64,000 bases of DNA. It comes from Coenobita brevimanus. Lineage: Eukaryota > Arthropoda > Malacostraca > Decapoda > Coenobitidae. Below the pieces are notes generated by a model. That model searched no databases. It was given only the letters and a program-made list of their open reading frames with translations, and was not told the DNA's origin. Location: contig CM064632.1 in assembly GCA_032717465.1 (NCBI GenBank), forward strand, positions 29,726,023-29,790,022, written 5' to 3'. Of the stretch, positions 33,842-45,660 are shown in pieces (position 1 is the first letter of the stretch; every line of letters begins with the position of its first letter). A program made the position numbers and the translations under genes.

Positions 33842-34556
33842 ACACGCGAGGGAGAGAGAAATCAAGGAACAGAAAGAGGGAGGAATGGAGAGAGAAAGAG
33901 GAAATGCAGGATTCGAAGTGTGTAGAGGAAGTAGGATGAGAGAGGAATGAGGTGAAAGGAGGAATGAAGAGAAAAGATATGTAGAGGAGAGAAAATAGAG
34001 GAAAAAGGAAAAGAGAAGAATGAAGAGGGAAGGATGTGTAGAAGAAAGATAGAGAATGGAATGAGTAAAAGGGAGGAATGAAGAGAGAAATATGTGTAGA
34101 AGAGAGATGGGTGAGAGAGGAATAAAGAAAAAGGAGGAATGAAGAAAGAAAGATGTGTAGAGGAGAGAAAATAGAGAAAGGAACAAGCAAGAGGAAGAGA
34201 AGTAAAATAAAGCCGTAAAGTAAGAACGTCAGGAAAGGTAACAGTGAAAAAAGAAAAAGTAACGCCAAAACAGAGCGTTATTTTTTTACAAGCGACTCCA
34301 GGGTCCAGAGAAGATGCAGGAGGGGACGTAAGTACAGGGAGGAGAGGTGGACAGAGACGAGTGGAAAGACTGGAAAGAGGGAGAGAAAATGCAGGGAGAG
34401 GGAAGCAAGGAGGGAGTGGAAGGAAAAGGAGAGAAAAGTGAAGGAAGAGAAGGAAGGACAAAAGAAAGGGAGATAGAGAGAAAGGAGAGGAAAAGAAGGT
34501 AAATGAATCAGAAACGAGGGGAAGGAGGAAAAGAAATAGGAGAGAGAGGGAGAGAA

Positions 34557-34589
<33 letters not shown>

Positions 34590-34620
34590 GAGAAAGAGAG
34601 AGAGAGAGAGAAAGAGGAGA
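33842..34620. repeat. Purine-rich tract with (GACA)n
   Basis: GGAATGAAGAGAGAAAGATG is reiterated four times between 33950 and 34180 (unit about 60 bp, with GTGTAGAGGAGAGA). A GACA run lies at 34559-34587. It makes false Ser/Leu/Phe-rich minus frames. Confidence 0.85.
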
Positions 34621-34770
34621 AATTTCCTCACCTCTGTTCCTTATCTTTACCTATACTTCCTCTCATTTCCATGTTCCCCTCCTTTCCTTGTTCCATCTTT
34701 TCATAGTTCTGTTCTTTTCCCTATTTTCCTGGACAATGTTGCTCCTTCGGAGGGAGGACAAGAAGTGGTA

Positions 34771-34772
<2 letters not shown>

Positions 34773-34819
<47 letters not shown>
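34773..34819. repeat. (CT)n microsatellite
   Basis: Uninterrupted run. Confidence 0.97.
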
Positions 34820-34820
<1 letters not shown>

Positions 34821-34912
34821 TTCACTGGTGTATCTTGGTGTAATGGTCAGAACAGCCCACTAGGAGTGATGGCCCAACCTAGGTGTGTGATTTCGATGAT
34901 CAAGATTTTCGA

Positions 34913-35134
34913 CTAAACTCTTTTCACTCTAACTAGGTCCAGATCTTCCTTTTCCAGCTTGGTTCACGTAGCTTAGTGGCAGAAAAATGACAACACTACA
35001 GCTCAACATCCTTTCTGTAGCACTTCTTCGTGACCAGCACCCTATTCTTGTGTCCATCTAGGCTACTGCTACAACTCAACGTTCAAGATGAAGAGAGGGC
35101 AATTTTAGGCCACGTTTAAGTTAAATGAGTATAG
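34913..35134. mobile_element. MITE-B copy
   Basis: Starts ACTCTTTTCACTCTAACTAG, ends GGCCACGTTTAAGTTAAATG then AGTATAG. Contains CACTTCTTCGTGACCAGCAC. Confidence 0.75.
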
Positions 35135-35264
35135 TTAATGCCACCAAGGAGAGTAGGCTGGTCATCTACCCTGAAATGTACAGGTAACCGAGCTTAGGAT
35201 TTTAACTGTTAGCTGTTTTGATCCATATATCGTTGTCTCCCCATTATCCGGTCATCATTTTAGC

Positions 35265-35465
35265 ATACTGTTTTTTACGCTAACAGCCTAAATTGCGATC
35301 TCTGCACCGTGAATACTGAGCTGTAACAAGAGATTAACATTAGAATATGATGCTAGTTACGAAGAAGTGCTTTAGAATGGACTAGCATTGTCTTTGTCAA
35401 CCACTGACCTGCGTGGTGTAAGTTGCAAAAGGACAAAAATCTGTGGCAAGTTAGAGTAAAAACAA
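35265..35465. mobile_element. MITE-B copy, opposite orientation
   Basis: Reads GATGCTAGTTACGAAGAAGT and GGACAAAAATCTGTGGCAAG, the complement of the B landmarks. About 130 bp after the previous copy. Confidence 0.7.
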
Positions 35466-36102
35466 CATAACCACCATAATCTCTTCAGTCTGATTTTTTA
35501 TGTATATTTTTCTATCCAGGGTATAATAGTGAGGTCAGGAGTGACTTTCCGAACTTGATAATTAGATAAAGCCTTCGTTAATACATTCGTTGTTATAAAT
35601 CCATCCTAACTTGAAAATAAATTTTCTGTTGATAGCGTGAATGAAATGGTGTCATCGGAGTGAAGTGGCTAGAATCGCTCGAGAAATATTTGTTATGTAG
35701 CCTGTCTCATAAATATCAAGGTCACAGATGGAGGCCAAACAGCAGTGACAGTCAAATATTATAGTGGCTGGAAATTTGTCACCTGAGATGAGAAGTAATT
35801 TTATGCATACAAGAAAATATTTTTAGGCATATAATGATGGAGATTTCATCATAAAATAAATTGCATTTCTCTTTTATCGTTGTTATTGTTACCATTTTGA
35901 TTCACTGATCGTTTTAGTAATTTTATAAACTTTATTGTTGTCTTCTTACTAATTATGTTACATATTTTTCAGGTAAGTTTCCACTTTTCCTGCCGCAACG
36001 TACTGTACCGTACTACATATGTTGTAAGTATTTTTACTGGTCTGATGATACTGTAATATTATTTATAGTGATAGACAGTATAATACAACAATAATAATGA
36101 TA
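35466..36102. other. No gene recognised
   Basis: AT-rich, low-copy appearance. Confidence 0.5.
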
Positions 36103-36125
36103 ATTATCATCATCATCATCATCAA

Positions 36126-36157
<32 letters not shown>
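36103..36157. repeat. (ATC)n(ATT)n microsatellite
   Basis: Six ATC then about ten ATT triplets. Confidence 0.93.
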
Positions 36158-36159
<2 letters not shown>

Positions 36160-36493
36160 GAGCCAAAAGAAAAGTATATACACTAAGTTACTGTTACATA
36201 ATCGAAACACGCCCATAACATCTAACTTCAGTTACCGTAAAAGGACTTCTGTTGTCACAGAGATGGTACCGATATTGCTAGCTCAGTGGGTAGTAAGTAT
36301 TGGTACGAGAGATGGTGATTGTGACAAATAGTGCTAGTGGTGATGGTGATATCCATGGTGGTAGTGGTGGTTGTTAAAGGGTTGGTGCAAAGCCTTCAGA
36401 GTGATGATGCTGGTGACGGTAATAGTGAAGTGCTAGTAGTGGTAGTAGTAGTTGTTCCCTAGGCAGTCTGGACGAACAGCCCGGAGTCCCTAA

Positions 36494-37361
36494 TGGGCCT
36501 ATCACACGATACCCGAAATCATGATTTGCCGACAGAACGCGTTCCTGGTTTGCTGGAACCAGGCACAAACCCTATCACACACCTTCCTCGAACGCCGCCG
36601 ACGGTCGGCAAAAATGTAAACAAACACGCCGTAGTCTGTCCTAGATACTCTCACGCATCAGGTGCAACATGGCTTTTCTTGAATTTGCTGAGGGAAGAGT
36701 GATTGCTGCACTGGCTCTTGCAGTGATAGCACTTGAGGAGGAAGAGGAGGAGAAAGAAGCGGCGGCGGCCAAAACCACGAGGAGACAGCTGTGGAGCCGA
36801 GAATGGTTGATGAGAAGAGAGGGCCGCAAGTGGCTTTTAAAGTTTTTTTTTGTGAAACATGGGATTCTTGTGACCCCAAAGACAAGGGAATGGCCTTATT
36901 TTTTCAATGAGGGGAATTTCTGCAGCCCATCTCCATACCATCTGCCCGGATGCCATCGTATCTGCAATGTTGAAATGAAAGGCGAGATATGTACAGTACT
37001 CCTTCACCCAGCGTGGTGTGTTGTATCCGCTCCCCAATGTAAACAACTGAATTATCGACATCGTTATTTCATCCGTGCACGATATAAGAGGTTATTTAAG
37101 CTTTCATAATTGATAATATATATAATGAAAAGTAATAGGCACTCTAGGAGGGAATTATAACGTTTAAAAAATAAACAAAATACTGCAGTATAGCCTCTCT
37201 TCTATCAGAGAAAACGTTTTGTTCTTGGTTCCGTCAACGGGAATGGATTTGAACGGGATTGAGTTTTGCTGACGGAATCCTCGGCAGCTACCATGGTTTC
37301 ATGGGCGGTCACCACGATTTCGTCGGCAAACCATAATTTCAGGTACCGTGTGATACCCCGT
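36494..37361. mobile_element. PIF/Harbinger-like element, 868 bp, internally deleted
   Basis: Termini of about 40 bp are inverted repeats: left TATCACACGATACCCGAAAT, right complement TATCACACGGTACCTGAAAT, both continuing into TTTGCCGAC. TAA flanks both ends (36491-36493 and 37362-37364), the 3-bp TWA duplication typical of PIF/Harbinger. It holds one short frame that resembles the beginning of a HARBI1-like transposase. The rest is missing, so the element is non-autonomous. Confidence 0.85.
36669..37109 (+). pseudogene. Truncated Harbinger-like transposase N-terminus, 146 codons
   Basis: The ATG at 36669 follows the left inverted repeat. Residues 1-35 are Ala/Glu-rich (VIAALALAVIALEEEEEEKE). 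Residues about 40-58 read TRRQLWSREWLMRREGRK, which matches the basic WxRxW-R-R block found near the start of HARBI1-like nucleases. Beyond residue 60 no nuclease motif can be recognised and the DDE residues are absent, against a family length above 300 aa. The later part is probably fortuitous. It is too short to cut DNA. Confidence 0.6.
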
Positions 37362-37364
37362 TAA

Positions 37365-37769
37365 GGAGGGCCACGGCCAAGACCGGGCTTTCTCACAGAG
37401 CTCTCGAGGATTGTATGTTGTGTTGTTGGCGCAGGTGATTGTGTGCAATGCAGTCTTCCATAATGTGCATGGGGTGCTGTGTTGCATCCTGGACAGGTAT
37501 CAGTGACACAGTCATCCAGCCTCTTCTGATAACTCAAGAGGGCTGGATGATACCCACATCACAGCTAGTTGATGGTTATGGTTAGAGGTCCTTGTGGTGG
37601 TGATAGAGACTTTTGGTGCAGGTATTAGACTCATAGTCCCAGTGGTGGTGGTGATAGTGATGACTGGTGCTGATGATGTTTTGGTGGTGATGTGATGATG
37701 ATGACAGCGGTGATTGCTGGTGAGTGACTCCTGGTGCTATTAATGAAAAAAAAAGTGCCATGCTATTCA
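37365..37769. other. No gene; GTGATG-rich end
   Basis: After the Harbinger-like element the sequence becomes GTGGTGATG-rich from 37570. Confidence 0.5.
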
Positions 37770-37957
37770 CACTTTAACTTGGATTTCATTTCACGTAGCT
37801 AAATGGAAAATAAGACAGCACCAGGCACTTCATCATAAACCATAGCACTTCTTCGTGACTGTCATATCTATTTCTGCCGGTAATGCATTGCTACAACTCA
37901 GAACGCAAAAAGTAGAGATGGCAGCTTTATGTCAAGTTAATGTTTTAATAAAATTTA
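37770..37957. mobile_element. MITE-B copy, decayed
   Basis: CACTTTAACTTGGATTTCAT, CACTTCTTCGTGACTGTC and GGCAGCTTTATGTCAAG identify it. Confidence 0.65.
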
Positions 37958-38107
37958 GCAGTGGTTGTGACAGTCCTTGCACCAGACACTATCACCACCG
38001 CCACCATCCCAGGCGCCAAGATAGCACATCGGCGGAGACTCCTGACGGGTGGTGAAAGTGGTGATAAGGTGGTGTTTGTGATGGTGGTGCTGATAACTGT
38101 TGGTGCT

Positions 38108-38312
38108 ATATTCTTTTTACCTCTATTGGCCTAAAATTGCCACCTCTCCATCTTGAATACTGAGTTGTGGCAATAGTTTAACACTAGAAGGCTGTACTAG
38201 TCACGAAGTAGTGCTATGGAAAGGATGTAGAGCCGTAGCATAGTCGTTACCTGCCACTGAGCTACGTGAAGTAACCTGCTGGAGGATGAAAGTCTGGGTC
38301 ATCTTAAAGGCA
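38108..38312. mobile_element. MITE-B copy, opposite orientation
   Basis: TTGGCCTAAAATTGCCACCT, GTACTAGTCACGAAGTAGTG and GAAAGTCTGGGTCATCTTAA. Confidence 0.7.
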
Positions 38313-39055
38313 GTACAGTGATAGTGATGGTGATAAATGATGGTGATGGTTAATGTTGCTGACAGTGGTGGTGTAGGTGATATTAACTGCTGGCCATAGT
38401 GGATGATAGTTCAGTTTAGGTGGTGATGGTGACTGTGGTGATAGTGATGGTGGTGATAGTGACAATGATAGATGTTAATTACTGCTAGCGCTAGTGACTC
38501 TTGGTGCTAGTAGTGGTGATATGAGTGGTTTTGTTGACACGATGTTTATGCGATAAATGATGGTGCTATGATAATTGTGATAGTAATGGTGCTAGTAGTT
38601 GATGGTGATAGTGATTGTGATAGTGACTTATTGTAATAATGATAATACTAGTGGCTGATGGTGATAATGATGATGTTAGTGACTGATGGTGATAGTGACT
38701 GGTGGTGAAAATGATGGTGTTAGTGACTGATGGTGATAGTGGCTGGTGGTGATAATGATGGTGATAGTGACTGGTGGTGAAAATGATGGTGTTAGTGACT
38801 GATGGTGATAGTGGCTGGTGGTGATAATGATGGTGATAGTGACTGGTGGTGATAATGATGGTGATAGTGACTGGTGATGATAATGATGGTGTTAGTGACT
38901 GATGGTGATAGTGGCTGGTGGTGATAATAATGGTGTTAGCGACTGATGGTGATAGTGGTGGTGCTTGTGGCTGATGGTGGTGTTAGTGGCTGATGGTGAT
39001 ACTAATGGTGCTAGTGGCTGGTGGTGGTGGTGGTGGTGATAGTCCTTGCACCACC
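38313..39055. repeat. GTGATGGTGAT-rich minisatellite
   Basis: The sentence GTGACTGGTGGTGATAATGA with TGGTGTTAG recurs many times, most regularly at 38640-38950. It is one-sided, with G/T/A on the plus strand and few C. There is no gene. Confidence 0.85.
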
Positions 39056-39350
39056 ACCACATAGTCTCGAAAAAAGCAGAGCGCCCTAGACTTCTGACAC
39101 AGGCTTTCACTAATCCTCAGTAATCCCTCTCGCCCACCACTTCACACTTTTTTTATACCGTGCATTTTTTCTCTCCTTTTTTTCCCTGTAATGTTATTTT
39201 TGTCAATCATTTTTACTAATATTTCTGTCTGTTCCTTTGCTCTTTTCAGTGTTTTTGTCATCGTTGGTATATTGTTAGGTTATCAGTTTTTTTTTTTGTT
39301 TTTTTTTTTTCATTTTTACTCAATTTTCCGTATTTTTATTTTCCTGCTTC

Positions 39351-39352
<2 letters not shown>

Positions 39353-39401
<49 letters not shown>
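39353..39401. repeat. (GT)n microsatellite
   Basis: Uninterrupted GT run bounded by T runs. Confidence 0.95.
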
Positions 39402-39404
<3 letters not shown>

Positions 39405-39552
39405 GTTTTTTTTTTCCTTTATTACTCCGTCAGAAGCATAGGGTCCTGATCATGGCTATTGAGTCCTTGCATTTGCTGTTGTTGTTCTCAGTTTTTTTCT
39501 TTTCCATTTTTGCTCCATTTTCTTTTCTTATTTCCGTGCTTTATTTCTATAC

Positions 39553-40248
39553 TAGCAGGGGTGCCCGTGTTGCCCGGGCCTAAAAGGCGAACACTCTAAT
39601 CCTTTTTGTTATAGTTCAGTTTTTCATTCTAATCCAGAAAGACCATGTACCTCTTCTGCTTTTGAAGAGGGATTATAAGAGATCAAAGAACTTTCTATTT
39701 CAGCTTTCGCTGACAAACTCACAGTATTTATGCGCACTTGTGTACTAATACCGGTTACCTCAAATGACCGACCAGTGGCCTCAAATGACCTCCAACCAAT
39801 GGCCTCAAATGACCTCCGACCGGTGACCTCAAATGTCCACGAAGGTCAATTTCATATAGCCTGTGTCCGAACTGAAGGTCATGTGAGGCTTCATGCCAAA
39901 ACTTGGGCTACTGGATCCAGTCTTTCGAACTTGTAGTACAGGTTACCTGATATGACGTCCGACCAGTGACCTCAAATGACCTCGGAGGTCACATAGCTTG
40001 TGTCAGAACTGGAGGTCATGTGAGTCTCCATGGCAAAAATTGGGCTGCAGGGGTACCCGGCGTTGCCCGGGCCAAAAAGGCGACCACTGTCGGTGACCTC
40101 CAATAACCCAGATCTGAATTTTGACCCTCCTAAAACCATCCTTGAGTCACCCTGATTAAGAATATGTATGGGTCTGTGGCCCTTGGTTTGGGCGTGATTG
40201 AAGGACAAACAAACAACGTGGCTGTTTTATATATATATATATAGATTA
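39553..40248. repeat. Repeat with GTTGCCCGGGCC modules and CCTCAAATGACC minisatellite
   Basis: CAGGGGTGCCCGTGTTGCCC opens the region, and CAGGGGTACCCGGCGTTGCC recurs at 40049, each followed by GGGCC, AAAAGGCGA and CCACT/ACACT. Between them are six copies of ATGACCTCCGACCAGTGACC-like sequence (39755-39990). It ends AAACAAACAACGTGGCTGTT then (TA)n at about 40230-40242. A third, inverted fragment is at 63714-63752. Class unknown. Confidence 0.7.
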
Positions 40249-40659
40249 GTTATTGTTTGTCAATTTTTCTTTTGCTCGATTATTCTTTATTTCTTTCCAT
40301 TATAGTTATTTAACAGTTTAGGTTGTTTAGAGGTTTGAACAGTCCAGTTGGAGTGAGGAATGAGTGAGTTATAGGAGCTTGTAATGTCAGTTTCTGTTAC
40401 TCAGTTTTTGTGTCGGCTTCTTCACTTGACATGTCTCCTCATCTCAGTCATATTGTTACTTCATCTAATCTCAGTCATGTCTTCTCTGATCACCTCGTAA
40501 TCCCGTCATTTTCACTGATGGTCCAGTGGTTGGAACGCCTTAATCGGAGTGAGTATTTCGATTACGTAATGCCATCAAGGGAAATGTGCTGGTCATCTAC
40601 ACTTCTTCGTACTAGACTACCGTAGCCTAGCCCCGGCTCCCTACTCATGAAGCTGATGG
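40249..40659. other. No gene recognised
   Basis: AT-rich; CATCTAATCTCAGTCATGTC-type words only. Confidence 0.45.
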
Positions 40660-41760
40660 TACGGAATTGCCTGTTATCGTTCTACCCTCCGCAGTTCATT
40701 TCAGCCTCCGCCGCGCTGCCCATCTTAACATTCATCCTGCTATCAGTGAATCCCCAGGCAGATTATCGGATCCTGTCAACAAGTGCCTCTGTATCCCTGC
40801 CCTCAACAATCACCTCCTTCCACTCCATCACCTATCTCTCTCTCTCCTCTCTTCCCTTCCTCACTACTGCACACATCTTCAGCTCTTCCCCTCCTCACCA
40901 CTTCACTTCCCTCCCTCACGTGATTACTTCCCTCCCTCATCTCTTCCTTCCTTCACAACATCACTTCCCTTCCTAACCACCTAAGTCCCTCACCATTTGA
41001 CTTCCCTCCCTCACCATTTGACTTCCCTTCTTCACCATTAGGCTTCCCTCCCTCCACTTCAGTCCCTCACCACTTCCATCGACACACCCCTCCCTCACCA
41101 TTACTCACATTCCTCCCTCACATCTTCCCTTTCCCCCCTCACCTCTTCCCTCCCTAACCAATTCATTTCCCTCACCATATCACTTCCTTCCCTCATCACT
41201 TCACTTCCTCACCACTTCACTTCCCTCCCTTACCACCTCACTCCACACCCTCCATTCCCCGACCTTCCGTACGTTATACCCCCTGCCTCACTGGCATTAC
41301 TCCATTAGCATTCATCCTACTTACGGCAGTCCTCTTCAGCAGATTATAGGATCCCGTTGACAAGTACCTCTATATCCCATCTCTTATCCATCACCACCTC
41401 CCTCCCTCTTACCAGCTTACCTCCCTCCCTTCCTCTCACCAGGTCATCTCCCTTCCTCTCACCACTTACCTCCCTCCCTCCCTCTCACTAGCTCACCCCC
41501 TCCCCAGCTCACTTAGCTCCCATGCCTCACCAAGCACCTCTCTTTCCTGTTATAGCACACTCCATCCGACAACACCCCATGAGTGATCGTCATTTCACCT
41601 CAGTCTGCGTCATTTCTCACCAGGTAACCTCCCATCCCTCCATTTCCTCACCACGTCCCTCACCAGTCCACCTCACCCTCTGCGTCAACAGTCATGATGC
41701 CAACAGTGGCTCTCTTAAACATATTATGGGATCCTGTTGACGAGCCCCACTACATCCCAG
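40660..41760. repeat. CT/CA-rich TTCCCTCCCTCACC region with three related 70-bp blocks
   Basis: Blocks at about 40727-40800, 41310-41380 and 41690-41757 share GGATCCTGTTGACAAGT and the end TATCCC. Between them are long CCTCCCTCACCACTTCA repeats. No gene. Confidence 0.75.
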
Positions 41761-41987
41761 GGGCCCCAGCGGATACCAGTAATGTATTCGGACTGACCCC
41801 GCCTGTCCGAACCCGGTGCTGTGCCCCGTATCCGTCCTAAGCAGAGCACGTAGTTAGTCCATTTAGTACGTTTTTTTTTTTTTTTTTTAACCTGGTATCA
41901 CTATTTACCTTAATCCCAGGTTTTGGAGAGGGACACCTTTACGTGGTGGCATTGATATGACTGGGAGGTGGAGCTGCCCAGTTATAC

Positions 41988-41990
<3 letters not shown>

Positions 41991-42044
<54 letters not shown>
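41991..42044. repeat. (GA)n microsatellite
   Basis: About 27 dinucleotides next to a non-LTR fragment. Confidence 0.97.
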
Positions 42045-42047
<3 letters not shown>

Positions 42048-42065
42048 GTTTTTTTTCGTCGGCCC

Positions 42066-42290
42066 TGGTCACCTAATGGAGGCTCCCCATGCTGCTCGAT
42101 CCCTGGCAGCCTTTATATTTAGTCCCATATCGTTGAGATCACACTCTATGATCTTGCGTCAGGTCTTTTTCAGTCTGCCTCTCGCAACCCCAGCCTAGAC
42201 ATCCACACCTCTCGCTTTCCGCACCCAGTTAACATTATCCATCCTCTCAGTATGACCAAACCATCTCAGTCTGTCAATCCCCATCACAAC
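42066..42290 (-). pseudogene. Second, older non-LTR RT C-terminal fragment
   Basis: The minus-strand frame ending in TGA near 42073 reads IDRLRWFGHTERMDNVNWVR, a stop, GVARGRLKKT, a stop, then IIECDLNDMGLNIKAARDR and a final AAWGASI. Two internal stops show it is decayed. It is the same C-terminal module as the 53.7-54.1 kb fragment but from a different family. The (GA)n run at 41991-42044 abuts its 3' side. Confidence 0.75.
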
Positions 42291-42669
42291 ACTAATACAG
42301 TCAAGTCCCATCCTTCCTGCCAACTCTTCAGTGAGCCGTTAATATTAGGTAGGAATGAGTCCCCTCGGTTAGTCATATTTGCCCTTCAGTGTGACAACAG
42401 TCGGCCATCAACTGAGATGAATGTGTTATTAATTTTAGCTAAACACGCTTCAATAGTTCACTTATTGCTCCTCCGATGGTCAGGGACGTTATTTATTTAT
42501 TTATTATTTATTGTGCTGCAGGGCGATTTTATTCAACTCAAGTGGGGATATGAAGAGATGTTTTGAGAATAGAGGAAGAGGTTGATGGAGAAAGGATTAT
42601 GAGAGATACATATCCTCCTGTTCCACACGATTTTATTAATTCGAGAGCGAGCATAGGCGCCTAAGACTC

Positions 42670-43102
42670 TATACCTTTTTCACCTTAACATGGCCCAGAT
42701 TTTTGTCCTTTTTGCAGCTTTTTTCATGTAGCTTAGTGGGCGGGAAAATGACAACGCTATAGCTCTTCATACTTTCCATGGCATTTCTCTGTGACTAACA
42801 TCATATTCTTAATGTTGATCTCTTGTTACAACCCAGCATTCAAGATGGAGAGGTGGCAGTTTTAGGCCAAGTTAAAGAAAGCATAGTTCGTTCATTTTAA
42901 CTTGGCCCGTATTTGCATCCTTTTGCAACCATTTTTACGAAGATCGGTAGCAGAAAAAAACGATACTGCGGCTCAACAGGATCCATTTTCATAGCACTTC
43001 TTCGTAACTAGCATTGTTGTTTAGTTAATCTGTTGCTAAACCTCAACATTCAAAATGGAGGGATGTCAGTTTCAGGCCAAGTTAGAGTAAAACGAGTATA
43101 GT
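42670..43102. mobile_element. Two MITE-B copies in direct tandem
   Basis: Copy one covers 42670-42888 (CACCTTAACATGGCCCAGAT to GGCCAAGTTAAAGAAAGC). Copy two covers about 42889-43102 (CATTTTAACTTGGCCCG to GAGTATAGTA). They touch end to end in the same orientation. Confidence 0.78.
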
Positions 43103-43320
43103 ACAGGTACCCCATTCTTGGCTGGGGCACCTCTAATCCTTTATTCAAGTGTTATCCTTCTCATGGTAAGGACAACTCTTCTATTCCAGCTAACACCAGA
43201 GGATTTTATTCAGCCGAGGGGGAGTCAGAAGAACTTGAATGTTAATAGTGGTTCTAAGAACTCACTCAGAGATAGGGGTGCATTCTCTTCCTCCTAATAC
43301 CGGATGATTATATTCAACTG

Positions 43321-43664
43321 TTTTTTTTTTTTTTTATGCGTCCGACTCTGAGTATAGGCTTAAGAGAGCATTCCCTGAGGCCCCAGCATTCCTCCCACAT
43401 AACATACACCTACACATATCACCACTTTGGCGCTAACACCCACCGTTCATATTGATTACTTGCTAGGGCTGTCTCATACAGGACTGGTGTATTTTTATTA
43501 GTGAGGATGTTTTTACGAGTTGTCGGCGGTTCTATGGTAGATCAGCTGAGTTTCCGTTAAAGAAATTCATATCATTTAGGCTGTTCTCTGCCTCAGTCGG
43601 GATTGGAACTCGTGTCCATTGGAATAGTAGAGCACCTCTCAACCGAGTCAGCCACCACCTTCCC
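43321..43664 (-). mobile_element. SINE-S copy 2
   Basis: This minus-strand copy has a T run at 43321-43335 (its A-tail), then GCGTCCGACTCTGAGTATAG, TTTGGCGCTAACACCCACCG, CAGTCGGGATTGGAACTCG (B-box region) and CAGCCACCACC at the head. The tail type differs from the (AT)n at copy 3. Confidence 0.85.
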
Positions 43665-44092
43665 TTAATAGAAATCTGAGTGTTAAAAAGCATGTAGTTG
43701 CCCGATATGTAGGCTTTACAACTGTACAAGTATTGTGAAGGAGTGGATGGGCTGTTTACCAGCCCCGATAGCGGAGCTGGTACTGTATTGTTCTCAGTTT
43801 GTCTGTGTGTCTGTAAGCCCGACAACTTCGTAACCGCTCAAGATATCATCACAAAATTTTACAAGTATGTAGTAGGGATGAAAATCTACGAGTTCGAAAT
43901 TGGTGAAAGTAGGTCAAGATCAAGGCCATATTCTGAGCCGCGCTAGATATGTATCGTCTCGCTGATGGTGTGATTTCCGCCGTCGGGGAGTGGGGGACGG
44001 GGGCCTCTAGTTGAAAATATTTCCGATTAACTATCTTGTGGGTGAATGCTTGCTATATTTTTAAGAATATATACAAGGGTATTGATTTAGAT
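43665..44092. other. No gene recognised
   Basis: CCAGCCCCGATAGCGGAGCT near 43759 and ACGAGTTCGAAATTGG near 43888 look like repeat-type GC-rich words, class unknown. Confidence 0.4.
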
Positions 44093-44300
44093 GGTGATGA
44101 TGATGATGATGATGATGATGGTAAGGTAATGATGGTGATGACAGTGAGGATTATGACGATCATAATGATGACCATGATGAAGATGGCGATGATGGTAATG
44201 ATGACAGTGACGAACAATAAGAAAAGAAGCGTCCCTTAGACAAGAAAAGCATGAGTTCATGACGATGACGATGGTGATGACGACGGTGATGATGACCATG
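44093..44300. repeat. GATGAT-rich low-complexity region
   Basis: GAT run at 44093-44121, then degenerate. Related GATGACGATGG words continue to about 44530. Confidence 0.85.
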
Positions 44301-44592
44301 AGGAACGATCATGAGAAAAAGGAACATACCGAAGTCAGTCGAGTGGCAAGGGTAAATAGGCTGAAGATCATGTTAACGATGATGAGGACGATGGCGAACA
44401 ATAATGAGAGGAAAAAGTAGCCAGGTAAACGAGTGACAACAGTTTATTAAAGGTACTGGAACGAAGGTGATAACGACGATGATGATAACTGATAATTATG
44501 ATGACGACGATGGTAATGATGATAATGACTTCGAACGATAGTGAGAAGAGGAATGTGCCCTAACCGAGTGAGAGGGTGACATGAGTGTATTT

Positions 44593-44593
<1 letters not shown>

Positions 44594-44648
<55 letters not shown>

Positions 44649-44769
44649 AAGCAAGAAAGGAACTCGTGGCGTGGTCATATGGCTGTCAATTTATGTCGTG
44701 ACGTGATTGAGTGATGTCGCCCACGTATTGGTTACGTTATCTAAATGAACATCGTCCTTGCTGTGTGTC

Positions 44770-44829
<60 letters not shown>
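44594..44829. repeat. (CA)n and (GA)n microsatellites
   Basis: CA 44594-44646; GA 44771-44829. Confidence 0.95.
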
Positions 44830-44831
<2 letters not shown>

Positions 44832-45354
44832 ATCGTTTCGTCGCCAGAGAGGAAGTCCTAGTGTACCATTCCTAACACACTATGAAGGAATTTCAGTTAT
44901 GTTCTGTGCTGCTTCTTCCCACGAGATAAATAGATAGGTAAATAGATATAGATAGGCAGTCAGATAGTTATATAGATCAGTTGAAGTGAAAAACGCTTAG
45001 CACACACAGCTTACTGAAGACAGCAGAGGATGTTTCGAAGCACAGTTTCCCTAACGATAAATACTGCATATTACACGTTAACTCCCTTTTATATGATTGA
45101 CATCGTTGTAGTATTGACATTGTAGGAATCAGTGAAATACAGTAGGATATTAAGGCGTAATGAACAGAATAGGTCGCTAAAAATAGGTGTTAAGAAATCA
45201 CCAGTCACAAAAAGATGTGTTCTTGTCGGTTTAGATTTTTTTTTTTCTCAACACCTCTCACTTACCAATTTACTTTCGTCATTAATCCCTCTTGTTCTCT
45301 CGTATACTGTTTGTTTTTTTGCAATATTGAGAATTTGCATGAATGAAATATAGT

Positions 45355-45617
45355 AGTAATAATAGTAGCTGCAGCCTCAGGTTCATTTGGAAATGGAACC
45401 CAGTGGACTGCAGATTAAAGTTGCCCTTCACCCGCAGTCCACCATCCTGCTTTTGAGGGGATAGGGAGGAAGATGAGGAACGTTTGTATAACCGAACAGT
45501 GGAGTCGCCCGGTTGTATCAGTGACACCACATGAAGGCGTACCTCCCTAGCACCAGCTATCATTTTATATATCTATCTATCTGTCTATCTATCTCTATCT
45601 ATCTATCTATCTATCTA

Positions 45618-45660
<43 letters not shown>
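45355..45660. repeat. Repeat family C copy, then (ATCT)n(AT)n
   Basis: Shares GGGGATAGGGAGGAAGATGA, GAACGTTTGTATAACCGAAC and CACCACATGAAGGCGTACC with the 25-kb copy. ATCT and AT arrays from 45562 lead directly into the G2 5' LTR. Confidence 0.8.

Noticed and set aside
33862..34631. Minus-strand Leu/Phe/Ser frames of up to 199 codons
   Set aside because: Same cause, a GA-rich repetitive tract.
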